Shown here one piece after another: positions 23,610-33,628 of a DNA stretch of 64,000 nucleotides. Position numbers and translations under genes: made by a program. The stretch's first letter is position 1, and every line of letters begins with the position of its first letter. The DNA is from an uncultured Sphingopyxis sp. (lineage in GTDB: Bacteria > Pseudomonadota > Alphaproteobacteria > Sphingomonadales > Sphingomonadaceae), in NCBI RefSeq assembly GCF_900078365.1, contig NZ_LT598653.1, positions 3,286,001-3,350,000 on the forward strand, in the 5' to 3' direction. The notes under the pieces were generated by a model, which saw only the letters and a list, made by a program, of their open reading frames with translations, was not told the DNA's origin and did no database searches.

Positions 23610-24692
23610 TTACGGCACGAAGGTCGTGAACAGATAGATCGCGAACAGCATCAGGTGGATCACGCCCTGCAGCACGGTCGTCCGGCCGTTCGCGAGCGTC
23701 TGCACCGATACGATCAGCGACAGGAACAGGAGCACGGTCGACTTGGCGTCGAGCCCGAGGCTGATCGGCATATCGGCGACGATCGACAGGATCGCGACCG
23801 CCGGGATGGTGAGGCCGATGGTAGCCAGCGCCGATCCCAATGCGAGGTTGAGGCTGGTCTGGAGGCGGTCGGCCTTGGCCGCGCGCACCGCCGCGAGCCC
23901 TTCGGGCGCGAGGATGAGCGCGGCGATCAGCACGCCGAGCACCGCGGGCGGCGCGCCCCAGTCGGCTAGCAGCGCGCCCATCACCGGCGAGAGATTCTTC
24001 GCGAGCAGCACGACCGCGAACAGGCTGGCGAGCAGCAGCGCGCCCGAGATGGCGGTGCGCTGGCCGCTCGGCGGCGCGGCGTGCGCGTCGGGTTCGTCAT
24101 AGGCCTCGCCCTCGGGCAGGAAATAGTCGCGGTGGCGCACCGTCTGGACGAGCGCGAAGGTCGCGTAGAGGATCAGCGACACCGTCGCGACGAAGCCAAG
24201 CTGGGTCGCCGAATAGAAAGGGCCCGGCACGCTCGACGTGAAATTGGGGAGCACCAGCGTCACGATGGTGAGCACGGTCAGGGTCGCGAGCGCGGCGCCG
24301 ATGCCGGTGCGCTGGAATCTCTGTTCGTGGTGGCGGATGCTGCCCGCGAGCAGGCAGAGGCCCATCAACAGGTTGAGGATCACCATCACCGCGGCGAACA
24401 CCGTGTCGCGCGCGAGCGTCAGCGCCTTTTCGGGTTCGGCCTGCATCAGCGTGAGGATCAGCCCGACCTCGATCACCGTCACCGCCAGCGCGAGGATCAG
24501 CGTGCCGAAGGGCTCGCCGACGCGGTGCGCGATCACCTCGGCATGATGGACCGCCGCGACGACGGCGCCCGCGAGAATGATCGCGACCAGCCAGGGATTG
24601 AGCGGCATCGCGAAGCTCGCGATCGCGGTGAGGAAGCCGAGGATCGGGAAGAGGTCGTTGGTGCGGTCGGCGACACGGAGTTTGGAGGTCAT
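23610..24692 (-). CDS. chaA: Ca2+/H+ antiporter (ChaA / CaCA family)
   Basis: A 360-residue inner-membrane exchanger with about ten or eleven helices in two homologous halves. The acidic alpha-repeat segments are visible: VGEPFGTLILALAVTVIEVG (about residues 57-76) and LAPEGLAAVRAAKADRLQTS (about 262-281). It expels Ca2+ (or Na+/K+) against H+. It follows hisF on the same strand but is functionally unrelated; hisE is often found at this place in other alphaproteobacteria. Confidence 0.88.
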   Translation of the reverse strand: MTSKLRVADRTNDLFPILGFLTAIASFAMPLNPWLVAIILAGAVVAAVHHAEVIAHRVGEPFGTLILALAVTVIEVGLILTLMQAEPEKALTLARDTVFAAVMVILNLLMGLCLLAGSIRHHEQRFQRTGIGAALATLTVLTIVTLVLPNFTSSVPGPFYSATQLGFVATVSLILYATFALVQTVRHRDYFLPEGEAYDEPDAHAAPPSGQRTAISGALLLASLFAVVLLAKNLSPVMGALLADWGAPPAVLGVLIAALILAPEGLAAVRAAKADRLQTSLNLALGSALATIGLTIPAVAILSIVADMPISLGLDAKSTVLLFLSLIVSVQTLANGRTTVLQGVIHLMLFAIYLFTTFVP

Positions 24693-24741
24693 GGTGCTCT
24701 ATTGCAGCCACTTTCCAAGCTGACTACCCCCTGGGGCGCAA

Positions 24742-25506
24742 TTAATGTGCGCGGACGGGCAATCCGGCGGCGGCGAGCCGCGCGTGCGCTTCGGCGATGG
24801 TCGCTTCGCCGAAGTGGAAGATGCTGGCGGCGAGCACCGCGCTCGCATGGCCTTCGATCACGCCCTGGGCGAGATGGTTGAGGTTGCCGACCCCGCCCGA
24901 CGCGATCACCGGGACGCCGACCGCATCAGCGATCGCGCGGGTGAGCGCGAGGTCGTAGCCGTCCTTGGTGCCGTCGCAGTCCATCGAGGTGACGAGCAGT
25001 TCGCCCGCGCCGAGGGTGGCGAGCCGGACGGCGTGTTCGAGCGCGTCGATGCCGGTCGGTTTGCGGCCGCCGTGGGTGAAGATTTCCCAGCGACCATCCG
25101 CAACGCGCCGCGCGTCGATGCTGCCGACCGCGCACTGGCTGCCGAAGCGGCCCGCGATGTCGGCGACGAGTTCGGGGCGCGCGACCGCGGCGCTGTTCAC
25201 CGCGACCTTGTCGGCGCCCGCGAGCAGCAGCGCGCGCGCGTCGTCCGCGCTGCGCACCCCGCCACCGACGGTGAGCGGCATGAAGCAGACCTCGGCGGTG
25301 CGCGCGACCATGTCGAGCAGGGTGCCGCGGCCCTGATGGCTCGCGCCGATGTCGAGGAAGCAGAGCTCGTCGGCGCCCGCGGCGTCATAGGCGCGTGCGG
25401 CCTCGACCGGATCGCCCGCGTCGCGCAGGTCGACGAAGTTCACGCCCTTGACGACGCGGCCGTCGGCGACATCGAGGCAGGGGATGACGCGAACGCGGAC
25501 GGTCAC
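24742..25506 (-). CDS. hisF: Imidazole glycerol phosphate synthase subunit HisF
   Basis: A 254-residue (beta/alpha)8 barrel that is the cyclase half of IGP synthase and partners HisH. VRVIPCLDVADGRVVKGVNF contains the catalytic Asp (about residue 11), and the second Asp lies in TSMDCDGTKDGYD (about 127-139). The start is GTG at 25506 with GGAGG nine bases upstream. It is the last his gene of this group. Confidence 0.96.
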   Translation of the reverse strand: MTVRVRVIPCLDVADGRVVKGVNFVDLRDAGDPVEAARAYDAAGADELCFLDIGASHQGRGTLLDMVARTAEVCFMPLTVGGGVRSADDARALLLAGADKVAVNSAAVARPELVADIAGRFGSQCAVGSIDARRVADGRWEIFTHGGRKPTGIDALEHAVRLATLGAGELLVTSMDCDGTKDGYDLALTRAIADAVGVPVIASGGVGNLNHLAQGVIEGHASAVLAASIFHFGEATIAEAHARLAAAGLPVRAH

Positions 25507-25527
25507 AAGAAAATGCCTCCAAAATCC

Positions 25528-25610
25528 GCTCGTGCTGAGCTTGTCGAAGCACCGTTCTTTTCTTCGACGTCAAAGAAGGACGGCCCTTCGACAAGCTCAG
25601 GGCGAACGGA
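25528..25610. repeat. CTGAGCTTGTCGAAG-type inverted repeat, copy 1
   Basis: CTCGTGCTGAGCTTGTCGAAGC and its inverted counterpart CTTCGACAAGCTCAG flank a short hairpin (TCTTCGACGTCAAAGAAG). It lies between hisA and hisF. A second, more complex copy is at 53990-54132. Confidence 0.75.
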
Positions 25611-25630
25611 AAAGAGGATGGCTTTCATTT

Positions 25631-26362
25631 TCACCCACGCCCCGCCGCAATCGCCTGCGCCAGATCGAGGCGGCCGTCGTAGAGCGCGCGGCCGGTGATG
25701 ACGCCTTCGATGCCGTCGGCGACATGCGGGCGGAGCGCGCGGATGTCACCGATGTCGGCGACGCCGCCCGATGCGATCACCGGGATGCTCACCGATTTGG
25801 CGAGCGCCACGGTCGCCGCGACATTGCAGCCCTTGAGCAGCCCGTCGCGGCCGACGTCGGTGAAGAGCAAGGCGGCGACGCCGGCATCCTCGAAGCGGCG
25901 CGCGAGGTCTTCCACGCGGACGTCGGAGACGTCGGCCCAGCCCTCGGTCGCGACCATGCCGTCACGCGCGTCGACGCCGACGACGATCCGGCCGGGAAGG
26001 TCGCGCGCGGCGGATTTGACGAATTCGGGGTCCTTGAGCGCCGCAGTGCCGATGATCACGCGGCTGACGCCGAGCGCGAGCCAGCGGTCGACGCCTTCCC
26101 GATTACGGATGCCGCCGCCGACCTGCACCTTGCCCGGAAAGGCGGCGACGATGGACTCGACCGCCGCGCCGTTGACGCTTTCGCCCGCAAAGGCGCCGTC
26201 GAGATCGACGACATGGAGGTGCGATGCGCCCGCATCGGCAAAGAGGCGCGCCTGCGCGGCCGGATCGTCGCCATAGACGGTCGCGCGCGCCATATCCCCC
26301 TCGGCGAGCCGCACCACCTGTCCGCGCTTGAGGTCGATCGCGGGGAAGATGGTCAGGGTCAT
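25631..26362 (-). CDS. hisA: HisA, phosphoribosylformimino-AICAR phosphate isomerase
   Basis: A 243-residue barrel enzyme that isomerises ProFAR to PRFAR in histidine synthesis. The phosphate-site and catalytic segment FPAIDLKRGQVVRLAEGD (about residues 6-23) and the second Asp in FTDVGRDGLLKG (about 127-138) are present. AGGA lies seven bases before the ATG. A type A repeat separates it from hisH. Confidence 0.96.
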   Translation of the reverse strand: MTLTIFPAIDLKRGQVVRLAEGDMARATVYGDDPAAQARLFADAGASHLHVVDLDGAFAGESVNGAAVESIVAAFPGKVQVGGGIRNREGVDRWLALGVSRVIIGTAALKDPEFVKSAARDLPGRIVVGVDARDGMVATEGWADVSDVRVEDLARRFEDAGVAALLFTDVGRDGLLKGCNVAATVALAKSVSIPVIASGGVADIGDIRALRPHVADGIEGVITGRALYDGRLDLAQAIAAGRG

Positions 26363-26374
26363 GGCATGTTCCTA

Positions 26375-26503
26375 AAGCCCCTCCCCTTCAGGGGAGGGGT
26401 TGGGGTGGGGGCTATCAGCGTAGCGCAAGGCCGATGGCCCCCACCCGCTGCGACTAGGGAGCAAGCTCCCAAGTCTCGCTGCCCTCCCCTGAAGGGGAGG
26501 GCG
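26375..26503. repeat. Type A modular palindromic repeat, copy A3 (hisH-hisA junction)
   Basis: Terminal CCCCTCCCCTTCAGGGGAGGGG palindromes and the core hairpin GACTA-GGGAGC-AA-GCTCCC-AAGTC. The stem differs from copy A2 (GGCAGC) but pairs perfectly. Confidence 0.85.
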
Positions 26504-26507
26504 TGAA

Positions 26508-27116
26508 CTAGGGCCGCCACGTCAGGAACCTTTCGAGCGTTGCGAGGCCGTAGGCCTGGCTTTTTTCGGGGTGGAACTGGACGCCGACGATATTGTCCTT
26601 CGCCACCGCGGCGGTGAAGGTCGCGCCGTGGCTGCTCGTCGCGGCGACGTGGGCGGCATCGGCGAAATGATAGGAGTGGAGATAATAGGCCTCGCCCGCC
26701 GCGATCACCGGATGCGCCACGGTCGGCGCGACGTCGTTCCAGCCCATGTGCGGGATGCGGAGGCCCGGTACGGGATCGAAGGCGCGGACGGTGCCGCCGA
26801 TCCAGCCGAGCCCTTCATGCCGTCCATGCTCCTCGCCCGCGTCGGCGAGCAATTGCATGCCGACGCAGATGCCGAGGAAGGGCGCCCCCTCGCCGCGCAC
26901 GCGATGCTCCATGGCCGCGATCAACCCGTCGATCGCCGAAAGGCCATTCATGCACGCCGCGAAGGCGCCGACGCCGGGAAGCACGATGCGGTCGGCGCGG
27001 GCGACGACATCGGGATCGGCGGTGACGGCAACATCATCCGCGCCCGCCGCGACGAGCGCGTTATGCACCGAGCGAAGATTGCCCGCGCCATAGTCGATCA
27101 GGGCGATGGCGCTCAA
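26508..27116 (-). CDS. hisH: Imidazole glycerol phosphate synthase glutaminase subunit HisH
   Basis: A 202-residue class I glutamine amidotransferase that feeds ammonia to HisF. The nucleophile Cys lies in FLGICVGMQLLAD, and the His-Glu pair in VQFHPEKSQAYG. The start chosen is the TTG at 27116, preceded by GGGAGGGAGA; that ribosome-binding sequence is the end of a palindromic repeat. A GTG at 27146 inside the repeat would add ten residues (PPSRKREGD-like) that do not belong to the family. Confidence 0.93.
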   Translation of the reverse strand: MSAIALIDYGAGNLRSVHNALVAAGADDVAVTADPDVVARADRIVLPGVGAFAACMNGLSAIDGLIAAMEHRVRGEGAPFLGICVGMQLLADAGEEHGRHEGLGWIGGTVRAFDPVPGLRIPHMGWNDVAPTVAHPVIAAGEAYYLHSYHFADAAHVAATSSHGATFTAAVAKDNIVGVQFHPEKSQAYGLATLERFLTWRP

Positions 27117-27117
27117 A

Positions 27118-27312
27118 TCTCCCTCCCGCTTGCGGGAGGGGGGCACTGGGTGAACCAGCCCCCGGCTGGTTCAGGTCGTGCCGGGGGCACGACCGACCCT
27201 GAGCCGGGTGGGGCGAGCGAAGCGAGCGGCTGCGTGTGCGTGGCCCACCCCGCTGCGACTAGCGAACAAGTTCGCAAGTCTCGCTGCCCCTCCCGCTTGC
27301 GGGAGGGGAGGC
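27118..27312. repeat. Type B modular palindromic repeat, copy B1 (hisB-hisH junction), with nested double hairpin
   Basis: Terminal palindromes CCCTCCCGCTTGCGGGAGGG occur at both ends. The core is GACTA-GCGAAC-AA-GTTCGC-AAGTC. A double-hairpin element with CCC and GGG loops lies inside at about 27144-27203. Confidence 0.85.
27144..27203. repeat. Double-hairpin element, copy 2
   Basis: Two perfect 9-3-9 hairpins: GAACCAGCC-CCC-GGCTGGTTC (27152-27172) and GGTCGTGCC-GGG-GGCACGACC (27174-27194). The outer inverted repeat is degenerate (CTGGGT against ACCCTG). Loops are again CCC and GGG. Confidence 0.75.
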
Positions 27313-27900
27313 TCACAAGACCCCCTTGGTCGAGGGGATCGCATCGCCCTTGCGCGGGTCGATTTCGACCGCCTGGCGCAGCGCGCGCGCGAGCGCCTTG
27401 TACATGCTTTCGGCGATGTGGTGGTTATTCTCGCCGTAGAGCATCTCGATGTGCAGCGTGATCCCCGCGGTCTGCGCGAAACTCGCGAACCAGTGCGGGA
27501 ACATCTCGGTGTCCATTTCGCCGAGCCGCGGCTGCGAGAAGCTGGATTTATAGACGCAGTGCGGGCGTCCCGAAATGTCGAGCACGCAGCGCGTCAGCGT
27601 CTCGTCCATCGGCGCGTGCGCCTCGCCATAGCGGGCGATGCCGCGCTTGTCGCCGAGCGCCTTCGCGACCGCTTCGCCGAGCGCGAGCGCTGAATCCTCG
27701 ACCGTGTGATGCTGGTCGATGTGGAGGTCGCCCTTCACCTGCATCGATATGTCGATCAGCGAGTGGCGCGACAGTTGCTCGACCATATGGTCGAGGAAAC
27801 CGATGCCGGTGGACACCGAATATTCGCCCGTGCCGTCGAGATTGACGGTGATCGCGATATCCGTTTCCTTGGTCGTGCGCTGGACGGTGGCGGTTCGCAT
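27313..27900 (-). CDS. hisB: Imidazoleglycerol-phosphate dehydratase HisB
   Basis: A 195-residue monofunctional dehydratase that converts imidazole glycerol phosphate to imidazole acetol phosphate. The Mn-binding His motifs DQHHTVEDSALALGEA and NNHHIAESMYKALARALRQ are both present, with FLDHMVEQLSRH near residue 40. The ATG at 27900 has AGGGG six bases upstream. It is the first of the four his genes here and diverges from sspB. Confidence 0.96.
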   Translation of the reverse strand: MRTATVQRTTKETDIAITVNLDGTGEYSVSTGIGFLDHMVEQLSRHSLIDISMQVKGDLHIDQHHTVEDSALALGEAVAKALGDKRGIARYGEAHAPMDETLTRCVLDISGRPHCVYKSSFSQPRLGEMDTEMFPHWFASFAQTAGITLHIEMLYGENNHHIAESMYKALARALRQAVEIDPRKGDAIPSTKGVL

Positions 27901-27997
27901 GGGCGACCCCTTAGAGCGTCTGTTTCGCGTTGCAAGGCGATTCTCCCCCCTTGACCCCCCTTGACCCGCACGCGGCGCGCGTTCATCCCCTCGCGTC

Positions 27998-28480
27998 ATG
28001 AGTGATGACGTTCGCGACAGCCTGATTCCCTATGACGAAATCGTGCAGGATGCGCTGCGCGCCGTGGTCGGCCGCGTGCTGAGCCAGATCGAAGGCTATG
28101 ACAGCCTGCCCGGCGAACATCATTTCTATATCACCTTCAAGACGCAGGCCCCCGGGGTCGACATCCCCGCGCATCTGATCGCCAAATTTCCCGACGAAAT
28201 GACGATCGTGCTGCAAAACCGCTTCTGGGACCTCAGCGTCGCGGAGGATCATTTCCGCGTCGGCCTGTCGTTCAACCAGACGCCGTCGATGCTGACGATC
28301 CCCTATGCGTCGATCACCGCCTTCGTCGATCCGTCGGTCGATTTCGGGCTGCAATTCCAGGTCAGCGACGACGAGGCCGCGCAGCCCGAGCCGCATGACG
28401 AGGCCGACAATGATCGCCCCGACGTGACGAGCGAGGACGGATCGAACGTCGTGACGGTGGATTTCGGCAAGCGGAAATAG
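27998..28480 (+). CDS. sspB: SspB-like ClpXP adaptor (alphaproteobacterial type)
   Basis: A 160-residue protein of the alphaproteobacterial SspB group. The folded domain covers about residues 1-125 (HFYITFKTQAPGVDIPAHL, FWDLSVAEDHFRVGLSFN). An acidic linker follows, and the C-terminal tail VVTVDFGKRK corresponds to the ClpX-binding XB motif. It delivers ssrA-tagged and other substrates to ClpXP. It diverges from hisB across 97 bp. Confidence 0.9.
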   Translation: MSDDVRDSLIPYDEIVQDALRAVVGRVLSQIEGYDSLPGEHHFYITFKTQAPGVDIPAHLIAKFPDEMTIVLQNRFWDLSVAEDHFRVGLSFNQTPSMLTIPYASITAFVDPSVDFGLQFQVSDDEAAQPEPHDEADNDRPDVTSEDGSNVVTVDFGKRK

Positions 28481-28481
28481 C

Positions 28482-28789
28482 GTGGCGGGCCCCGCCTGGC
28501 CCCCCAGCCGTTTCTGGCAATATTGGGCGCTCGCCGGCATGGTGGTGCTGACCGCCGCCTTCTGGTGGGGCGTCGAGGGCTATGCCATCTTCGAGGCGCG
28601 CCGGCACGGCCAGATCGCCGAAGGGCTGCTGCGCTTCACGCTGTTGATCCTGACCCCGGCGCTGATGCTCGTCTGGCTGGCCGCGGCGTGGCTGCGGCGG
28701 CGGGTGGGCGAGAGCGGCTATTGGCAATTGCTCGGCCTCGTCGCGATGATCTGGGCGGGCGCGGTTCTGGTGACAAGGATGCTGGTAGC

Positions 28790-28793
<4 letters not shown>
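28482..28793 (+). CDS. Small membrane protein of unknown function (103 aa)
   Basis: Three hydrophobic segments (YWALAGMVVLTAAFWWGV, LLRFTLLILTPALMLVWLAAAW, YWQLLGLVAMIWAGAVLVT). Translation begins at a GTG one base after the sspB stop, and its stop overlaps the fumC start (ATGA), so it is co-translated with both. No family recognised. Confidence 0.75.
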
Positions 28794-30202
<1,409 letters not shown>

Positions 30203-30217
30203 TCGGGGGAAGGAGAG

Positions 30218-30592
30218 ATGAGCATGATCGGTCGCATCGTAGGCGGCGTTCTGGGCAGCGCCATCGGACGCCAGAAGGGCAATCATCCCGTCGCGGGCGC
30301 GGTGATCGGCGCCGGCACCTTGTTCGCGGCGCGGCGCCTGTTCCCGCAACGCTATGCGGTGCTCGCGGCGACTGTCGCGGGCGCCTATCTCACGAAACGA
30401 TGGGCCGAGCGCGCCGAAGCGCGCAAGGCGGCGCGCGAGGCGCATGCGATCGATCCCGCGCTGGCGGATGCGGGGGTCGTCGATACCTATGCGGGCACTG
30501 CGAAAGTGCCGACCGACGGCGAAACGATCGGCGACGCGCTGCCGCCGGTTATTCCGGTCGACAGCAACGGCCGGGGCGCGGCGATCCATTGA
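30218..30592 (+). CDS. Small glycine-rich protein, probably membrane-associated (124 aa)
   Basis: Begins MSMIGRIVGGVLGSAIGRQKG, a glycine-zipper-like segment, with a further GAVIGAGTLFAARRLF and a possible helix AVLAATVAGAYLTKRWAERA. The C-terminal half is polar. A GGAGAG-type ribosome site lies five to seven bases upstream. It follows fumC by 15 bp. No function is proposed. Confidence 0.7.
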   Translation: MSMIGRIVGGVLGSAIGRQKGNHPVAGAVIGAGTLFAARRLFPQRYAVLAATVAGAYLTKRWAERAEARKAAREAHAIDPALADAGVVDTYAGTAKVPTDGETIGDALPPVIPVDSNGRGAAIH

Positions 30593-30598
30593 AAGCCG

Positions 30599-30775
30599 CC
30601 TTCCCCCTCGATGGGGGAAGGATACGCAGCCTTATCGCGAAGCGATTAGGCGAAGTTGGATGGGGGTGAAGGCGCGTCCTTGCACCACGGTTTCGGGCCG
30701 AGAGCGCACCCCCTCCGCTGCGACTAGCGAACAAGTTCGCAAGTCTCGCTGCCTCCCCCATCAAGGGGGAGGATA
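30599..30775. repeat. Type C modular palindromic repeat, copy C1
   Basis: Terminal palindromes CCCCCTCGATGGGGG and CCCCCATCAAGGGGG. It holds the same core as types A and B (GACTA-GCGAAC-AA-GTTCGC-AAGTC) and a second hairpin, TATCGC-GAA-GCGATT, next to the left end. Confidence 0.8.
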
Positions 30776-30782
30776 TCGAGTG

Positions 30783-31343
30783 TCACCCCGCCTGCCATTC
30801 CTTCACCGCCTCGACGGGCGCGACAAGCATCAGCACATTGAGCGTCAGATTGTCGCGGATCGTCCATAGCGTGAACAGCTCGAACAGAATCGCGACCGCC
30901 ACGGTGACCCACCAGCGCATCCGGCTCGCCGCGAGGAAGCCGAGGATCATGAAGAGCGCGTCGCTCACCGAATTGAGGATCGAATCGCCCGAATAGCCAT
31001 AGGCCATGGTGACTTCGCGATAGCGGTCGATGATGACGGGCGAATTTTCGAGGATTTCCCACGCCGCCTCGATCCCGATCGCGAGCGCGAGCGCGACCCA
31101 CAAGGGCCGGCGCGGGATGAGCCAGCGCGACAGGCCGAAGAAGAGGAAGCCGTGGATGACATGGCTGAAGCTGTACCAGTCCGAAACCTGCTGGCTGTTC
31201 TGGTTCGATTGCACGGTGCCGTGCCACAGGCTGACCGTCCCGCACGGGCAGATCGGCGGGCGCCCCATCGCGAAGAGAATGGCGGCGAAGGCGGCGAGCA
31301 GCGCCGCGGCGACCAGCCAGCCCCGTCTTGAAATCCCCAGCAT
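30783..31343 (-). CDS. DUF2585 (UPF0314) family membrane protein
   Basis: A 186-residue inner-membrane protein with about four or five helices. The family segment GRPPICPCGTVSLWHGTV lies near residue 29, followed by SDWYSFSHVIHGFLFFG and EAAWEILENSPVIIDRYRE. The function of the family is unknown. The ATG at 31343 was chosen because the first helix follows it (RRGWLVAAALLAAFAAILF). It diverges from gmk across 52 bp. Confidence 0.83.
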   Translation of the reverse strand: MLGISRRGWLVAAALLAAFAAILFAMGRPPICPCGTVSLWHGTVQSNQNSQQVSDWYSFSHVIHGFLFFGLSRWLIPRRPLWVALALAIGIEAAWEILENSPVIIDRYREVTMAYGYSGDSILNSVSDALFMILGFLAASRMRWWVTVAVAILFELFTLWTIRDNLTLNVLMLVAPVEAVKEWQAG

Positions 31344-31395
31344 CTCGCCGCCCCTTCCCGCTTGACCGCGCCCGTCTCTCGCGCAATTAGCGCCC

Positions 31396-32058
31396 ATGAC
31401 CGAAAGCGTCCACCTGAACCGCCGCGGCGTGTTGTTCGTCCTCTCCTCGCCCTCGGGCGCGGGCAAGACCACGATCTCGAGGATGATGCTCGAGGCCGAC
31501 AAGGATATCGCCCTATCGATCTCCGCGACGACGCGCCCGCCGCGGCCCGGCGAGATCGACGGGGTCCATTATCATTTCGTCGATGTCGAAACCTTCAAGA
31601 AGATGGCCGCCGACGGCGAGTTTCTCGAATGGGCGCATGTCTTCGGGCACCGTTACGGCACGCCGCGCGCGCCCGTCGAGGAGTTGCTCGCCGCGGGCAA
31701 GGATGTGCTGTTCGACATCGACTGGCAGGGCGCGCAGCAGCTTTATCAGGAAGCCGGGCCCGACGTCGTGCGCGTCTTCGTGCTGCCGCCGACGATGGAG
31801 GAACTGGAGCGGCGGCTGCGCAGCCGCAATACCGACAGCGACGAGGTGATCGCCGCGCGGATGGAGCGCGCCGCGAACGAGATCAGCCACTGGGACGGTT
31901 ACGACTATGTGCTGATCAACGATGATGTCGAAGGCTGCTTCGACGAGGTGCGCGCGATCCTGCGCGCAGAGCGGCTGAAGCGGCGGCGGCAGATCGGGCT
32001 GATCGGCTTTGCGCGCGATTTGATCCGGTCGGTGCCCGATGCGGACAAGAAGCTCTGA
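31396..32058 (+). CDS. gmk: Guanylate kinase
   Basis: A 220-residue enzyme phosphorylating GMP to GDP. The P-loop SSPSGAGKTTISRM (about residues 16-29) and the GMP-binding STTRPPRPGEIDGVHYHF region, here SATTRPPRPGEIDGVHYHF, are present, with DIDWQGAQQL (about 111-120). Length is slightly above the usual 205 residues because of a basic C-terminal tail. Confidence 0.96.
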   Translation: MTESVHLNRRGVLFVLSSPSGAGKTTISRMMLEADKDIALSISATTRPPRPGEIDGVHYHFVDVETFKKMAADGEFLEWAHVFGHRYGTPRAPVEELLAAGKDVLFDIDWQGAQQLYQEAGPDVVRVFVLPPTMEELERRLRSRNTDSDEVIAARMERAANEISHWDGYDYVLINDDVEGCFDEVRAILRAERLKRRRQIGLIGFARDLIRSVPDADKKL

Positions 32059-32062
32059 TTTT

Positions 32063-32244
32063 TACCTCCTCCCCCTTGATGGGGGAGGCAGCGAGACTTG
32101 GCGGCTTGCCGCCTAGTCGCAGCGGCGGGGGTCCGGTTTCGGCCTGAAGCGGGCGGCGCAAGGACGCACCATCACCCTCATCCAACAGCGCCTAGCGCCT
32201 TCGGCGCAAGGCTTCGTATCCTTCTCCCATCAAGGGAGAAGGAG
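32063..32244. repeat. Type C modular palindromic repeat, copy C2
   Basis: Inverted relative to C1. The core reads GAGACTT-GGCGGC-TT-GCCGCC-TAGTC. The second hairpin is AGCGCC-TTC-GGCGCA, a different stem from C1 at the same place. It lies between convergent gmk and the thioesterase gene. Confidence 0.8.
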
Positions 32245-32246
32245 TT

Positions 32247-32684
32247 TTACGCCGCCCGCGCCAGCTTCGCTTCGAGTTCCGCCACCATCTCCGCGCGCAG
32301 CGGTTTCGCCTGGCCGTCGGTGCGGCACACCACCACCGTGTCGCAGGTCGCGATGCAGCGGCCGTTCTGGAACATCGCCTGCACGATCGTCCAGCTCGAG
32401 GCGCCGAGGCGCCCGATGCCGGTTGCGATCTGGACCGGGTCTGGGAAATGACCCTCGGCGAGATAGTTGATCTCGACTGCGGCGACCATCGTGCGCTCGT
32501 TCGAGGGGCGCTCGCCGAGCGGACGCACGTCGCGGTTGAGGAGGACGCGGCCGCTTTCGAACAAGGCGGCGAAGGCCACATTGTTGAGGTGGCCGTTGAT
32601 GTCCATGTCCTGAAAGCGCGTCTGCAGTTCGATGCAGACGGGGTAGCTGGCGGCGTCGAGCCGCCAGCTTTCCGGTTTGGGCAT
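32247..32684 (-). CDS. Acyl-CoA thioesterase (4HBT/hot-dog fold)
   Basis: A 145-residue hot-dog-fold protein. The 4-hydroxybenzoyl-CoA-thioesterase-type active segment QTRFQDMDINGHLNNVAF (about residues 21-38) contains the catalytic Asp and the helix HxNN. It hydrolyses acyl-CoA esters. It starts one base after the SDR stop and is the last gene of a fatty-acyl oxidation group. Confidence 0.85.
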   Translation of the reverse strand: MPKPESWRLDAASYPVCIELQTRFQDMDINGHLNNVAFAALFESGRVLLNRDVRPLGERPSNERTMVAAVEINYLAEGHFPDPVQIATGIGRLGASSWTIVQAMFQNGRCIATCDTVVVCRTDGQAKPLRAEMVAELEAKLARAA

Positions 32685-32685
32685 G

Positions 32686-33468
<783 letters not shown>

Positions 33469-33483
33469 GGGTTTCTCCTATTT

Positions 33484-33620
33484 AAGCCCCTCCCCTTCAG
33501 GGGAGGGGTTGGGGTGGGGGCTGTCGAGGTTGCGCAAGGCCGATGGCCCCCACCCCGCTCGACTAAGGCCCGGCTGCGCCGGACCAAGTCTCTCTGCCCC
33601 TCCCCTGAAGGGGAGGGGTT
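33484..33620. repeat. Type A modular palindromic repeat, copy A4 (thiolase-SDR junction)
   Basis: Type A ends. The core has a longer stem, GGCCCGGC-TGC-GCCGGACC, with one mismatch between the GACT and AGTC flanks. Confidence 0.85.
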
Positions 33621-33628
33621 GCCGATCG

